Counted from the stretch's first letter, positions 44,004 to 54,171 are shown. The stretch is 64,000 nucleotides of DNA from Sinomonas atrocyanea (GCF_030811715.1 NZ_JAUSRH010000011.1:1-64000), one strand, 5' to 3'. Made by a program: numbers and translations. The notes: generated by a model not told the origin, from the sequence alone.

Positions 44004-44885
44004 CTAGAACGAGGCCCTGAGCACCACCGCGACCGTGAACAGCACTGCGTAGCCGAGGTTGATGAACCCGGTCTGCTGGAGGACCGGGATGAGGCGGGGC
44101 CCCTTCTTCCCGCCGAGCATGAGCCACGACGGGGTGAGGCACGCGGGAACCAGCAGCAGCATGATGAGCATCCAGGGGTTCCACGGCGCCAGCAGGAGGG
44201 GGCCGAGGACCGCGATCCCGAGCATCCACACGTAGGCGCGGCGGGCCCGGTAGTCGCCAAGACGCACCGCGAGGGTCCGCTTGCCCGCCGTCTCGTCGGT
44301 CGGGATGTCGCGGACGTTGTTGGCCATGAGGAGCCCGTCCGCGATGAGGCCCGTGCCGATCGCCCCGATCCAGGACGCTGCGCTGAGGGTCCCCGCCTGG
44401 GTGTATGTGGTGCCGAGCGTGGCCACGAGGCCGAAGAAGACGAAGACGAACACGTCGCCGAGCCCGAGATAGCCGTAGGGGTTCTTGCCGCCCGTGTAGC
44501 CCCAGGCCGCCGCGACGCATCCGGCGCCGACGAGCAGCAGCCACCACGTCTGGGAGATCACCACGAGGACGAGCCCGAACACCATCGCGGCGCCGAACGC
44601 GATGAAGGCGGCGCGCTTGACCTGGGCGGGCGCGGCGGCCTTGGAGCCCGTGAGCCGGAAGGGTCCCACGCGGTCATCGTCGGTGCCACGGATCCCGTCG
44701 GAGTAGTCGTTCGCGTAGTTCACGCCGATCTGGAGCAGGACTGCAACGAGCGCGGCCAGCACCGCGTTGACCGGCTTGAACGCCCCCAGGCCGTACGCGG
44801 CGGCGGTGCCGATCACCACGGGCGCGACGGCCATCGGCAGGGTGCGCGGCCGGGAGCCGGAGATCCATTGGGCGGGTGTTGCCAC
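44004..44885 (-). CDS. menA: 1,4-dihydroxy-2-naphthoate polyprenyltransferase
   Basis: 293 residues, eight or nine membrane helices. The prenyl diphosphate-binding Asp motifs are NDYSDGIRGTDDDRVGP and NNVRDIPTDETAGKRTLAVRLG, the UbiA/MenA hallmark. It attaches the isoprenoid tail in menaquinone synthesis at the membrane. The GTG start has AGAGGAA 7 bases upstream; the longer open frame is noise. It lies 53 bases after menE on the same strand. Confidence 0.92.
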   Translation of the reverse strand: MATPAQWISGSRPRTLPMAVAPVVIGTAAAYGLGAFKPVNAVLAALVAVLLQIGVNYANDYSDGIRGTDDDRVGPFRLTGSKAAAPAQVKRAAFIAFGAAMVFGLVLVVISQTWWLLLVGAGCVAAAWGYTGGKNPYGYLGLGDVFVFVFFGLVATLGTTYTQAGTLSAASWIGAIGTGLIADGLLMANNVRDIPTDETAGKRTLAVRLGDYRARRAYVWMLGIAVLGPLLLAPWNPWMLIMLLLVPACLTPSWLMLGGKKGPRLIPVLQQTGFINLGYAVLFTVAVVLRASF

Positions 44886-44938
44886 GGGCTGATTCCTCTG
44901 AAGCTGGTGGGTGGGTGAAGGCTGAGGCGGCGGCCGCG

Positions 44939-46081
44939 CTAGGACCTGCGGTGCCTGGCGGCCAGGAGCTGCGTGAGGGCCCGGCGGTCCGGCTTGCCGT
45001 TCGGCAGGAGCGGGAGCGACTCGAGGGCCAGCCAGGACTTGGGCGCGAGCCGGCCTAGCCGCTCGGCGGCCGCCGCCCTGACGTCCTCCGGCACCGTATC
45101 CCCTCGCCCCCCGGCCGGTGCTTCCGGAGCCGCGAGGACCACGGCGGCGACGAGCGCCTGCCCCCACTCCGGGTCGTCGACGCCGGCCACGAACGCCTCA
45201 CGCACCCCCGGCAGGGCCTCGACAGCTGCCGCCACCCGGGCGGCGGAGGCCTTGACGCCGCCGGTGATGACGACGTCGTCCGCCCGCCCCAGGATGCGAA
45301 GACGGCCGTCCGGCTCGAACTCGCCCACGTCGGAGCTGAGGTACCACCGGCGGCCGTCCCCGTCGGTGCGGAAGTGCTCGGCGGTGCGCTCCGGGTCGCC
45401 GACGTACCCGGCGGCCACGACGTCTCCGCCGAGCCACACCCGGCCGTCCACGAGCTCGACCTCGACGCCGTCCAGCGGCACGCCGTCGTACACGCAGCCG
45501 CCGCAGGTCTCGGCGGAGCCGTAGGTCGTGATGACGCGCACTCCGGCCTCGTGGGCTCGGTCGAGGAGGTCCTGGGGCATCGCGGCGCCGCCCAGCAGCA
45601 CGGCATTGAAGCGGGCGAGCGCCGCAAGCACGCGGGGGGAGCCGTCGTCGAGCAGGCGGCGCAGCTGGGTGGGCACGAGGGACGTGAAGCGGACCGGGTC
45701 GGTGAGGGCCTCCGCTGCCTCGGCGAAGGCCTCGGGCGTGAAGCCGCCCGAGAGGTCCATGGCCCAGGGCCGGGTTCCTGCGAACAGGGAGCGGACCAGG
45801 ACCTGCACCCCTGCGACGTAGTCGAGGGGCAGCGCGAGCAGCCACTGCCCCTCGCCCCTGAGCCTCATCGCCGTGGCCGCCGAGGACGCCGCGAGGGCGT
45901 CGACGGTGAGGGCGGTCGCCTTGGGTGCCCCGGTCGAGCCCGAGGTGCGGACCACGACCGCTGTGCCCTCGGGCAGCGCGCGCCCGTCCGCGGACCCGTT
46001 CCCGCCGGGCCCGAACTCGACGGCCGGACCCTCGCCCGCCAGTGCGGCGGCGAGGGCTGAGAGCACGGGGTCCAGGTTCAC
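44939..46081 (-). CDS. menE: o-succinylbenzoate-CoA ligase
   Basis: 380 residues, short for the ANL ligase superfamily, as is usual for actinobacterial MenE. Motifs: RTSGSTGAPKATAL (P-loop), TTYGSAETCGGCVYDG, SSDVGEFEPDGRLRILGRADDVV and PNGKPDRRALT with the catalytic C-terminal lysine. It adenylates o-succinylbenzoate and loads CoA for menB. GTG start. Between menA and menB on the same strand; menB ends 50 bases before it in the direction of reading. Confidence 0.9.
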   Translation of the reverse strand: MNLDPVLSALAAALAGEGPAVEFGPGGNGSADGRALPEGTAVVVRTSGSTGAPKATALTVDALAASSAATAMRLRGEGQWLLALPLDYVAGVQVLVRSLFAGTRPWAMDLSGGFTPEAFAEAAEALTDPVRFTSLVPTQLRRLLDDGSPRVLAALARFNAVLLGGAAMPQDLLDRAHEAGVRVITTYGSAETCGGCVYDGVPLDGVEVELVDGRVWLGGDVVAAGYVGDPERTAEHFRTDGDGRRWYLSSDVGEFEPDGRLRILGRADDVVITGGVKASAARVAAAVEALPGVREAFVAGVDDPEWGQALVAAVVLAAPEAPAGGRGDTVPEDVRAAAAERLGRLAPKSWLALESLPLLPNGKPDRRALTQLLAARHRRS

Positions 46082-46130
46082 GATGTGGGTGCGCCTCTCG
46101 TTGGGGAGTCAGGTCCGTCGGGGTGGGGAA

Positions 46131-47102
46131 TCAGAAGTAGTACGGGAACGCTGACCAGTCCGGGTCGCGCTTCTGCAGGAAGGCGTCGCGGCCCTCCACG
46201 GCCTCGTCCGTCATGTACGCCAGCCGGGTGGCCTCGCCCGCGAACACCTGCTGGCCGGCGAGGCCGTCGTCGGCGAGGTTGAACGCGAACTTGAGCATGC
46301 GGACGGCCTGCGGGGACTGGCGGGCGATGTCCTCGGCGTACTCGAGCGCGACCTCCTCGAGCCGCGCGTGCTCCACGGCCTCGTTGACCGCGCCCATCGT
46401 CACCATGTCCTCCGCCGAGTACTCGCGGGCCAGGAAGAAGATCTCCCGCGCCCGCTTCTGCCCGATCTGGCGCGCCAGCAGCGCCGAGCCATAACCGGCG
46501 TCGAACGAGCCGACCGTCGCGTCGGTCTGCTTGAACTTCCCGTGCTCGCGGGAGGCGATGGTCAGGTCGGAGACCACGTGGAGGGAGTGGCCGCCGCCGG
46601 CCGCCCAGCCGTTGACCACGGCGATGACCACCTTCGGCATGGTGCGCATGAGCCGCTGCACCTCGAGGATGTGGAGGCGGCCCGCGCGGGCGGGGTCGAT
46701 CGTCTCGGCCGTCTCGCCGGATGCGTACTGGTAGCCCGCGCGCCCGCGGATGCGCTGGTCGCCGCCGGAGCAGAACGCATGGCCGCCGTCCTTGGGGGAG
46801 GGGCCGTTGCCGGTGAGGAGCACGGTGGCAACGTCCGGCGTCATCCGCGCGTGGTCCATCGCGCGGTAGAGCTCGTCGACCGTGCCGGGGCGGAACGCGT
46901 TGCGGACCTCGGGCCGGTTGAAGGCGATCCGCACCGTGGGCAGGTCGCGGACGACGGCGCCGCTCGAGTCCCGCTCGACCTGCCGGTGGTAGGTCAGATC
47001 CTCGAAATCGAAGCCTCCGACCACCCGCCAGCGCGTGGGGTCGAAGATGTCGGAGACCTTCTCAGGCAGGGCCGGCTGCTCATTCGCGGAAGTGGTGGTC
47101 AC
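46131..47102 (-). CDS. menB: 1,4-dihydroxy-2-naphthoyl-CoA synthase
   Basis: 323 residues of the crotonase family, the long actinobacterial form (about 310-320). Typical MenB stretches: FNRPEVRNAFRPGTVDEL, HAFCSGGDQRIRG with the oxyanion-hole glycines, GWAAGGGHSLHVV and SFDAGYGSALLARQIG. It closes the naphthoate ring. The GTG start lies 8 bases after a minus-strand TAGACT box (47116-47111). First gene of menB-menE-menA; menaquinone fits an aerobic Gram-positive respiratory chain. Confidence 0.93.
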   Translation of the reverse strand: MTTTSANEQPALPEKVSDIFDPTRWRVVGGFDFEDLTYHRQVERDSSGAVVRDLPTVRIAFNRPEVRNAFRPGTVDELYRAMDHARMTPDVATVLLTGNGPSPKDGGHAFCSGGDQRIRGRAGYQYASGETAETIDPARAGRLHILEVQRLMRTMPKVVIAVVNGWAAGGGHSLHVVSDLTIASREHGKFKQTDATVGSFDAGYGSALLARQIGQKRAREIFFLAREYSAEDMVTMGAVNEAVEHARLEEVALEYAEDIARQSPQAVRMLKFAFNLADDGLAGQQVFAGEATRLAYMTDEAVEGRDAFLQKRDPDWSAFPYYF

Positions 47103-47192
47103 GTGGAAAGAGTCTAGTCGTCGGCGCGCGCAGGGGGAGCCGGGCGTGACGGTGCCGGGCTGCGCCCCTTGAGCCTGCGTGCGGCGTGCGCC

Positions 47193-48269
47193 CTAAGCCG
47201 TGGGTGTCCTCTCTCCTGAGCCTACCGAGGCCCGTTCGACGAGGTGGGCCTTGAGCGGCAACTGCTCGGCAGGGACCCTGTGGCCGAGCCTGCGCAGCAG
47301 GGCCCGTGCGGCCTCGCGCCCCATGTCGTAGACCGGCTGCGACACGACGGTCAGAGGCGGATCGACCAACTCGGTCCAGGGGAAATCGTCGTAGGCAACG
47401 ACCGAGACATCCTCGGGGATCCGAAGCCCCCGGCGCTTGATCTGGCCGAGCACTCCGAGCGCAATGCGGCTGTCCGAGCAGACGATGGCAGTTGCGGGGT
47501 CACGGCGGTCGAGCAGGTCAGCGCACGCAGCGGCCAGCGCGTCGTCGGACGCCGCGTTGAGCTTCACGAGGCTCCGGTCCCACTCCGCTCCGGCCTCGCC
47601 GAAGGCCCGCTCGATCCCGCCCACCCGGTCTGCGACCGGGGAGAGGCCAAGGTCCATGCCCAGCTCGTAGGGTCCCTCCGCGCGGAGGCTCGAGACGTAG
47701 CCGACGCGCCGATGCCCGGCATCCAGGAGGAGCCGACCCACGTGGAGGGCGGCTTCCGCGAAGTCGACTCGGACGGTGTCGAGGCTCCACCCACGGACGC
47801 CGCGGTCGAAGAGGACGACAGCCCGGTTGTGGTCGTGGGCGGACTCGAGGTGAGCCGTCTCGGTGCTCGAGCACGGCGCGATGATGAGGCCGGCCACTCG
47901 CTGCTGCAGCAGTTCCTGGACCGCGCCCACCTCGGCACCGAGGTCCTCGTCGGTGTTGACGAGGACCACGGTGTACCCAGCGTCGCGAACCTCATCGGAA
48001 ATGCCGCGGAGCGCCAGCCCGAAGTGGGCGTTCTCGATGTCCCCGACCACCACACCGACCGAGGTGGAGCGGCCGGTCGTCATGCTCCTGGCGAGCTGGT
48101 TCGGCCTGTAGCCGAGTTCCTCGGCCGCCGCGAGGACGAGGGAGAGCACCTGCTCGCTGACGGAGCCGTAGCCGCCGAGCGCCCGCGCGGCCTGGGCCTT
48201 CGACACTCCTGCGGCCTTCGCCACGTCTGCCACCGTCGCCTCGCGGCCTCCGGACTCGCGCTTCGTCAT
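47193..48269 (-). CDS. LacI-family repressor of the ABC importer operon
   Basis: 358 residues. The N-terminal helix-turn-helix reads ATVADVAKAAGVSKAQAARALGGYGSVSE, the hinge PNQLARSMTTGRS, then a periplasmic-binding-protein-like effector domain (VVVGDIENAHFGLALRGI, AIVCSDSRIALGVL). The ATG (MTKRES) is chosen to start just before the DNA-binding domain. It is divergent from a five-gene import and oxidation operon whose promoter carries two LacI-type palindromes. Effector unknown; the operon content suggests an amino-acid-like compound rather than a simple sugar. Confidence 0.88.
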   Translation of the reverse strand: MTKRESGGREATVADVAKAAGVSKAQAARALGGYGSVSEQVLSLVLAAAEELGYRPNQLARSMTTGRSTSVGVVVGDIENAHFGLALRGISDEVRDAGYTVVLVNTDEDLGAEVGAVQELLQQRVAGLIIAPCSSTETAHLESAHDHNRAVVLFDRGVRGWSLDTVRVDFAEAALHVGRLLLDAGHRRVGYVSSLRAEGPYELGMDLGLSPVADRVGGIERAFGEAGAEWDRSLVKLNAASDDALAAACADLLDRRDPATAIVCSDSRIALGVLGQIKRRGLRIPEDVSVVAYDDFPWTELVDPPLTVVSQPVYDMGREAARALLRRLGHRVPAEQLPLKAHLVERASVGSGERTPTA

Positions 48270-48294
48270 ATGCCCCCCTCGTCCAAAAAAGAGA

Positions 48295-48323
48295 TTGACG
48301 CCACACCGTGGCGTAAGTACAGT
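48295..48323 (+). promoter_or_regulatory. Promoter of the ABC importer operon
   Basis: TTGACG (48295-48300), 17-base spacer, TACAGT (48318-48323). The spacer holds another inverted repeat, CGCCAC-ACC-GTGGCG (48299-48313), which may bind a second factor. Confidence 0.75.
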
Positions 48324-48339
48324 CACATCATCCCCGAAG

Positions 48340-48355
48340 TTGAGACCGGTCTCAA
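48340..48355. promoter_or_regulatory. LacI-type operator 1
   Basis: TTGAGACCGGTCTCAA, a perfect 16-bp palindrome centred just after the predicted transcription start. Confidence 0.85.
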
Positions 48356-48364
48356 CCCCAGCGA

Positions 48365-48380
48365 TTGAGACCGGTCTCAC
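48365..48380. promoter_or_regulatory. LacI-type operator 2
   Basis: TTGAGACCGGTCTCAC, identical to operator 1 except for the last base, 25 bp downstream and 21 bases before the first gene. Both lie in the untranslated leader, so repression would block elongation or open-complex formation. Confidence 0.85.
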
Positions 48381-48401
48381 TGACAGAACGGAAGTCATCC
48401 C

Positions 48402-49229
48402 ATGCGGAGCATCAAGGCAGCGGCACTCGCGGCAGCAGCCGCCCTCGCCCTCTCCCTGTCAGCCTGCGGCGGCTCGAGCAGCGCCTCGTCGACGGCGGCA
48501 GACAATCCCTACGGACTCATCACGCCCGGGCAGTTCCGGGTCGCCAGCGTCGGCGACTCGAAGCCCTACACCTTCACCGATTCGGCAGGAAAGTTCACCG
48601 GCTTCGACGTCGAGCTCTTCACCGATGTGGCCCACCGGGCCGGGATCGACAACGTCGTCTTCACGGGCCAGGACTTCTCGGCGATCCTTCCCGCAGTCGC
48701 CAACGGGCAGTTCGATGTGGGCGTCGCGGCCATCGGCATCACCGACAAGCGCAAGCAGACGGTCGACTTCTCGGACGGCTACCTCGCCGGCTACCTGACG
48801 GTGCTCACGACGAAGGCGTCGGGAGTCACGGGGGCCGACGGCGTCAAGGGCAAGCGCCTCGGCGTCGTGCAGGGCACCCTGCAGGAGACCTACGCCGTGA
48901 AGAACTTCCCTGATGCGAACCTGGTCCGCTTCCCGGACAACAACGCTGCCGTCTCCGCCCTCAACTCGGGCACGATCGACGCCCACTTCCTCGACTACGA
49001 GGCCGCCAAGGACTACGTCTCGAAGTTCGGCCTCGTCGACGCCGCGGACATCCCGTCCTTCGACGCCCCGGCCGGCTTCGCCGTCGCCAAGAACAAGCCG
49101 GCCCTCAAGGACGCTCTGAACAAGGCGCTCAAGGCCGCCATGGCCGACGGCACATGGAAGCGCCTCTACCAGAAGTGGTTCCCGGGCTCGCCCATGCCGA
49201 AGCAGTACCTGCCCGCGTCAGACCAGTAG
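48402..49229 (+). CDS. ABC importer substrate-binding lipoprotein, family 3
   Basis: 275 residues. Signal peptide with lipobox LSACGG, so it is tethered outside the membrane. The family 3 (polar amino acid) fold shows in [63 protein letters not shown] and [11 protein letters not shown]. The ligand is probably an amino acid or derivative; the usual arginine carboxylate clamp seems shifted (ITDKRKQ). First gene behind the two operators. Confidence 0.88.
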   Translation: MRSIKAAALAAAAALALSLSACGGSSSASSTAADNPYGLITPGQFRVASVGDSKPYTFTDSAGKFTGFDVELFTDVAHRAGIDNVVFTGQDFSAILPAVANGQFDVGVAAIGITDKRKQTVDFSDGYLAGYLTVLTTKASGVTGADGVKGKRLGVVQGTLQETYAVKNFPDANLVRFPDNNAAVSALNSGTIDAHFLDYEAAKDYVSKFGLVDAADIPSFDAPAGFAVAKNKPALKDALNKALKAAMADGTWKRLYQKWFPGSPMPKQYLPASDQ

Positions 49230-49248
49230 CCGAGCTGAAAGCACCGTC

Positions 49249-50037
49249 ATGGATCTGTTCGACAACCTCGCCAAGACGTTCTTCGACGTCCAGGCCATGG
49301 CCGATGTCCTGCCACAGCTGCTGCAGGTCGGCCTCGTCAACACCCTCGTCATCTCGATCGCGGCCACCGTCATCGGCTGCTTCGTCGGGATGTTCGTGGC
49401 CCTCCTCGGCATCTCGCCCTCACCGTGGCTGCGGTGGCCGGCCCGTGTCTACACCGACCTGTTCCGCGGGCTCCCCGCCATCCTGACTATCCTGCTCATC
49501 GGCCAGGGCTTCGCCCGTCTGAGCCAGCAGGTCTTCGGACCCAGCCCCTACCCCCTCGGCATCATCGCCCTGAGCCTGATTTCGAGCGCCTACATCGGGG
49601 AGATCTTCCGCGCCGGCATCCAGGCCGTCGACAAGGGCCAGCTCGAGGCCTGCCGGGCCCTCGGGATGGGCTACGGGGCGGCCATGCGACTCGTCGTTGT
49701 GCCCCAGGGCATCCGACGCGTCCTCCCCGCGCTCGTGAACCAGTTCATCTCGATCGTCAAGGACTCCAGCCTCGTCTACTTCCTCGGGCTTCTCGTCTCC
49801 GAGCGCGAGCTCTTCCGCGTCGGCCAGGACGCCGCGGTCCTGAGCGGAAACCTGTCCCCGCTCGTCCTCGCCGGCCTCTTCTACCTCATCGTCACCGTCC
49901 CGCTCACCCACCTCGTGAACTTCATCGACCAGCGCTTCCGCACCGGGCGGCGCAAAGCCGCCCCGCCCGTCTCCGGGCTCCGAGAGGTCGCCGAGCTCGA
50001 GACCGTCGGCGCGCCAGCACAGGACGCACGACCATGA
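49249..50037 (+). CDS. ABC importer permease, polar amino acid type
   Basis: 262 residues with about five membrane helices. The coupling (EAA) loop is [34 protein letters not shown], typical of His/Glu/Gln/Arg/opine transporters. An Arg-rich C-terminal tail extends past the last helix. It starts 19 bases after the binding protein, and its stop overlaps the ATPase start (ATGA). Only one permease gene is present, so the channel is likely a homodimer. Confidence 0.9.
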   Translation: MDLFDNLAKTFFDVQAMADVLPQLLQVGLVNTLVISIAATVIGCFVGMFVALLGISPSPWLRWPARVYTDLFRGLPAILTILLIGQGFARLSQQVFGPSPYPLGIIALSLISSAYIGEIFRAGIQAVDKGQLEACRALGMGYGAAMRLVVVPQGIRRVLPALVNQFISIVKDSSLVYFLGLLVSERELFRVGQDAAVLSGNLSPLVLAGLFYLIVTVPLTHLVNFIDQRFRTGRRKAAPPVSGLREVAELETVGAPAQDARP

Positions 50038-50864
50038 CCAGCCCCGCGGCCATCCGCCCACGGACCAGGGACATCACCATGAACACTGAATCATCGCCAT
50101 CGCCCACCGAGACCGCCGCCGTCCCGCCCCCCGCCTATCGGGGCGCCGGGCTCGACCTCCGGGACCTGACACTCGCCTATGGCGACATCGACGTGGTCCG
50201 GAGCATCAGCCTCCGCGTCGAACCGGGGACGACGACCTGCGTGATCGGGCCCTCGGGCTCGGGGAAGTCCACGCTCCTGCGCGGCATCAACCGCCTGCAC
50301 GAGCCGAAGTCGGGGGACGTGCTCCTCGACGGGAACTCCACCCTCGGCCAGCACCCGGACCAGCTGCGCCGGAAGATCGGCATGGTCTTCCAGCATTTCA
50401 ACCTCTTCCCGGACCACACCGCGCTCGAGAACGTGGCGCTCTCGCCGTGGAAGGTCAAGCGGCTTCCGAAGCGGGAGGCGGTCGATCTCGCCCGGGCGCG
50501 CTTGGACGAAGTGGGGCTGCGGGACCGTGCCGACCACAAGCCCAGAGACCTTTCGGGCGGCCAGCAGCAGCGTGTCGCCATCGCCCGGGCGCTCGCCATG
50601 GAACCCCAGGTGATGCTCTTCGACGAGGCGACTTCCGCGCTCGACCCCGAACTCGTCAACGGCGTGCTCAACCTCATGGCAAGCCTCAGCAGGCGCGGCA
50701 TGACGATGGTCGTCGTCACCCACGAGATGGGGTTCGCCCGCAGGGCCGCGAACCAGGTGGTCTTCATGGACGAGGGACAGGTCGTCGAGACCGGCTCCCC
50801 GGAGGACATCTTCGACCGCCCGCGTTCAGCCCGCCTGCAGCGCTTCCTCTCGGAGGTGCTGTGA
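50034..50864 (+). CDS. ABC importer ATPase, polar amino acid type
   Basis: 276 residues. Walker [11 protein letters not shown]-loop [12 protein letters not shown], signature [16 protein letters not shown], Walker [16 protein letters not shown]-loop VVTHEMGFA. The first 40 residues before [11 protein letters not shown] are a non-conserved extension; a second ATG at 50079 (MNTESS) is possible, but the ATGA overlap favours 50034. The stop overlaps the next gene (GTGA). Confidence 0.92.
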   Translation: MTSPAAIRPRTRDITMNTESSPSPTETAAVPPPAYRGAGLDLRDLTLAYGDIDVVRSISLRVEPGTTTCVIGPSGSGKSTLLRGINRLHEPKSGDVLLDGNSTLGQHPDQLRRKIGMVFQHFNLFPDHTALENVALSPWKVKRLPKREAVDLARARLDEVGLRDRADHKPRDLSGGQQQRVAIARALAMEPQVMLFDEATSALDPELVNGVLNLMASLSRRGMTMVVVTHEMGFARRAANQVVFMDEGQVVETGSPEDIFDRPRSARLQRFLSEVL

Positions 50865-51943
50865 TCGGCCAGCTCGCCCCGGCGAATCGGATCAGAACGG
50901 CAATCGTCGGCTTCGGCGTCTCCGGAGGCGTGTTCCACGGACCCCTCCTCGCGGCCAACCCGCTGTTCAGCGTGGAGGCAATCGTGACCGGAAACCCGGC
51001 GAGGACAGCGTCGGCCCGCGAGCGTTTCCCCCGGGCCCTGGTCGTGTCCGACTACGCCGGCCTCCTCGGGAGGATTGACGACGGCAGCCTCGAGCTCGAC
51101 CTCGTAGTCCTCGGCACGCCGCCCGCGCTCCATCGGGACCAAGCGATCGCCGCCGCGGGCCGCGGCCTCCATGTCGTGGTCGACAAGCCGTTCGCGCCGT
51201 CGGTCGAGGACGCCCAAGCGATGGTGGACGCCGCAGCCGCCGCCGGCGTGGTCCTGACGGTGTTCCAGAACCGGCGCTGGGACGGGGACTTCCTGACTGT
51301 CGCCGACCTCATCGGCTCAGGCCGTCTCGGGGAGGTCCATACCTTCGAGTCCCGCTTCGAGTGGTGGCGTCCCGAAGGCTTCGGCAACTGGCGCGACACT
51401 GCCGGGGTGGAGGACGGCGGAGGGCTGCTCGCAGACCTCGGCAGCCACCTCATCGACCAGGCGGTCCGGCTCTTCGGTCCCGTCGACGCGGCGCGGGCGT
51501 ACCTCAGGCGGCACTCCGACGGCGCCGGCGGCGACGAGGACAGCTTCGTGGAACTGAGGCACGCCTCCGGCGTTGTGGCCCGCCTCTGGATGAATGGCCT
51601 CGCGCCGGCCACGGGCCCGCGGTTCCACATCCTCGGCTCCCGGGCGGGGTTCACCTCGTGGGGTCTGGACGGGCAGGAAGCCGCGCTCGCGGCGGGAGCC
51701 GACCCAGCCAGGCCAGGCTACGGAGCTGTCCCGTCACGGGAGCCCGCCCGGCTCTCGGACGGCGCCACGACTGTCGACGTCGGCCTCGCCCCCGGCGACT
51801 ACCCCGCCTTCTACCGCCTGCTCGCCGACGCCCTGCACCGCGGCGCACCCCTCCCGGTCGAACCGACCGAAGCCCTCGAGACCCTGCGGATCATCCGGGA
51901 GCTCCACGCGGGCGCCCCCATCCGCTCGCTCGCCCACATCTGA
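50861..51943 (+). CDS. Gfo/Idh/MocA-family oxidoreductase
   Basis: 360 residues. N-terminal Rossmann motif [14 protein letters not shown], the family motif [13 protein letters not shown] (DKPF for the usual EKP) and a C-terminal alpha/beta domain with [21 protein letters not shown] carrying the DxGxHxxD signature. Members act with NAD(P) on sugars, inositols and similar compounds. GTG start coupled to the ATPase gene. In this operon it probably acts on the imported compound after, or together with, the FAD oxidase. Confidence 0.87.
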   Translation: MIGQLAPANRIRTAIVGFGVSGGVFHGPLLAANPLFSVEAIVTGNPARTASARERFPRALVVSDYAGLLGRIDDGSLELDLVVLGTPPALHRDQAIAAAGRGLHVVVDKPFAPSVEDAQAMVDAAAAAGVVLTVFQNRRWDGDFLTVADLIGSGRLGEVHTFESRFEWWRPEGFGNWRDTAGVEDGGGLLADLGSHLIDQAVRLFGPVDAARAYLRRHSDGAGGDEDSFVELRHASGVVARLWMNGLAPATGPRFHILGSRAGFTSWGLDGQEAALAAGADPARPGYGAVPSREPARLSDGATTVDVGLAPGDYPAFYRLLADALHRGAPLPVEPTEALETLRIIRELHAGAPIRSLAHI

Positions 51944-51967
51944 GACACGAGACCAGAGGAAGAACAC

Positions 51968-53092
51968 ATGCCTGAGAACCAGAACCCCCGCCACGTCGCG
52001 GTCATCGGCGGCGGCGTCATCGGGGTCTCCACCGCCGTCCACCTGCTCCGTTCCGGCGCAGAAGTCACCCTCATCACCGAGGGAGGACTCGCCTCCGGCG
52101 CCTCGGGCCGCTCGCTCTCCTGGCTCAACTCGGCCGGGACCAGGAGCGACGAGTACCACGCGCTGCGCATGGCGGGCATCGACCGCTACCGCACCCTCTT
52201 CGCGCAGGACCCCCCTCGCGAGTGGCTCCAGTTCGGCGGCGGAGTCTACTGGGACAGCGACGGCGACGGGGCTTCAGCCACGGCACGCCACGAGCACGAG
52301 CGCTCCCACGCCTACGACTCGCACCTCGTCAGCCCCGACACCATCGGCGGGATCACCCCCGGGCTCAATGCCGAGGCCCTTGCCGAGACCTCCGTGTACA
52401 ACCCGGGCGAGGGCTGGGTGAGCCTCCCGCACCTCATCGATCACCTCATGGCCGAGTTCGCGCGCCGCGGCGGCGTGCTCCGGGCCCACGCCGGCCGCGC
52501 CGAGGTCATCGTCGAGGAGGGCCGCGCCGCCGGTGTGACGGCCCCGGCCCTCGGCACCGTCCGGGCGGACGCCGTGATTGTGGCCTGCGGTGCGCAGACG
52601 CCGGACGTCGTGGCGCCGCTCGGAGTGCGGATCGACAATGGCTCGCCGGTGTCGATGCTGGTCGTGACCGAGCCGTTCGACAATGATGTCCGGGCCGTCC
52701 TCAATACGCCCCGGGCCGCGATCCGACCCAACCCGGGCGGCACCATCGCGATCGACCACGACTGGTACGAGGAGCACATCGTGCGCGACGCAGCCGGGGA
52801 TTACTCCATTCCCGAGCCCGTGGTCGACGAGCTGCTCGAGGAGGCCTCGCGGCTCCTGGCGGGAACTCCGAAGCTGAAGGCGGGCTCGTGGAAGCTGGGG
52901 CTCAAGCCGATTCCGGGCGACGGCGAGCCCGTGTTCGGGGAACTCCGGAAGGTCCCGGGGTGCTACACGGCCTTCACCCACTCTGGCGCCACGCTGGCCC
53001 TCATTGCCGGTGAACTGGTTGCCGATGAGGTCATTACCGGCCGCCCGCATCCGATGCTGGCGACGTTCAGGCCGGAGCGGTTCGAAGCCTGA
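51968..53092 (+). CDS. FAD-dependent oxidoreductase, D-amino acid oxidase/dehydrogenase-like
   Basis: 374 residues. N-terminal FAD fold VAVIGGGVIGVSTAVHLLRSGAEVTLI, then GGLASGASGRSLSWLNSAG (DAO signature), and the end IPGDGEPVFGELRKVPGCYTAFTHSGATLA closing the FAD site. The family oxidises amines of amino acids, sarcosine, opines and the like. With an amino-acid-type importer it suggests use of a modified amino acid or opine-like compound. Ends 13 bases before a clear terminator. Confidence 0.87.
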   Translation: MPENQNPRHVAVIGGGVIGVSTAVHLLRSGAEVTLITEGGLASGASGRSLSWLNSAGTRSDEYHALRMAGIDRYRTLFAQDPPREWLQFGGGVYWDSDGDGASATARHEHERSHAYDSHLVSPDTIGGITPGLNAEALAETSVYNPGEGWVSLPHLIDHLMAEFARRGGVLRAHAGRAEVIVEEGRAAGVTAPALGTVRADAVIVACGAQTPDVVAPLGVRIDNGSPVSMLVVTEPFDNDVRAVLNTPRAAIRPNPGGTIAIDHDWYEEHIVRDAAGDYSIPEPVVDELLEEASRLLAGTPKLKAGSWKLGLKPIPGDGEPVFGELRKVPGCYTAFTHSGATLALIAGELVADEVITGRPHPMLATFRPERFEA

Positions 53093-53104
53093 CGCGGCCC
53101 GCAC

Positions 53105-53139
53105 GCCTCTCCGCCCTGTCGATGAGGGCGGAGAGGCTT
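53105..53139 (+). terminator. Terminator of the ABC importer operon
   Basis: GCCTCTCCGCCCT (53105-53117) pairs perfectly with AGGGCGGAGAGGC (53125-53137), followed by TT. It ends the five-gene operon before ldh. Confidence 0.85.
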
Positions 53140-53173
53140 GCACTCTCGCGCCGGCGTGGCATAGGAAGAACCC

Positions 53174-54127
53174 ATGGCGGCTCAGGCAGGCAAGCTCGTG
53201 GTGGTCGGCGCCGGCGCTGTAGGTAGCTCGGTGGCCTACGCCGCCCTCATCCGCGGCTCGGCGCGCGAGGTGGTCCTCTACGACATCGACCAGGCCAAGG
53301 TCGAGGCCGAGGTCCTCGACCTCGCGCACGGAACCCAGTTCACCGGGGCCTCGAGCATCACGGGCGGGACGGACCTGGCGCTCGCGGCGGACGCCGACAT
53401 CGTGGTGATCACCGCCGGAGCGAAGCAGCGGCCCGGCCAGACCCGGCTCGAGCTCGCCGGGACCAACGCCCGCATCCTCGAGGCCCTCATGCCGCGGCTG
53501 GTCGAGCGGGCCCCGGATGCGGTCTACGTGCTCGTCACCAACCCGTGCGACGTGCTGACGGTCATCGCCCAGCGGATTTCCGGCCTCCCGGCGGCCCGCG
53601 TGTTCGCCTCGGGCACCGTCCTCGACACCTCCCGCCTACGCTGGCTTCTCGGCGAGCGCGTCGGGGTGTCCCGCTCCTCCGTCCACGCCTACATCGTGGG
53701 CGAGCACGGCGACACCGAGTTCCCGCTCTGGACCTGCGCCACGATCGGCGGCGTCCCGCTGCGGGACTGGACGGCCGACGACGGCTCCCGGGCGTTCACG
53801 CCGGAGTCCCTCGAGGCGCTCGCGCACAACGTCCGCACGGCTGCCTACCGCGTGATCGAGGGCAAGGGCGCCACCAACTACGCGATCGGGCTCTCCGCCG
53901 CCCGCATCGTCGAAGCAGTCCTGGGCCGAGAGGACGCCGTGCTGCCGGTCTCCTCGGTGCTGTCCGGTCAGCACGGCATCCACAGCGTCGCCCTCAGCCT
54001 GCCCTCCGTGGTCGGCGTCGGTGGGGTTCGGCGCGTCCTCGAGGTTCCGATGGACGACGGCGAGCTGGCGCGGCTCGGGCGCTCGGCCGAGGCCCTGCGC
54101 GCCTCGGCCCAGTCGCTCGGGTACTAG
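53174..54127 (+). CDS. ldh: L-lactate dehydrogenase
   Basis: 317 residues, the normal length. NAD fold [26 protein letters not shown], substrate arginine and loop in [18 protein letters not shown], the [15 protein letters not shown] helix and the catalytic histidine in [11 protein letters not shown] near residue 178. It reduces pyruvate to lactate at the cost of NADH. AGGAAG precedes the ATG. A malate-type specificity is unlikely because the loop has Gln (KQRPGQT), as in lactate enzymes. Stands alone after the terminator. Confidence 0.9.
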   Translation: MAAQAGKLVVVGAGAVGSSVAYAALIRGSAREVVLYDIDQAKVEAEVLDLAHGTQFTGASSITGGTDLALAADADIVVITAGAKQRPGQTRLELAGTNARILEALMPRLVERAPDAVYVLVTNPCDVLTVIAQRISGLPAARVFASGTVLDTSRLRWLLGERVGVSRSSVHAYIVGEHGDTEFPLWTCATIGGVPLRDWTADDGSRAFTPESLEALAHNVRTAAYRVIEGKGATNYAIGLSAARIVEAVLGREDAVLPVSSVLSGQHGIHSVALSLPSVVGVGGVRRVLEVPMDDGELARLGRSAEALRASAQSLGY

Positions 54128-54171
54128 CCGCCCGGGTATTGGCCGCCCGGGCTCCGGGGCGCCCGGGCCGC

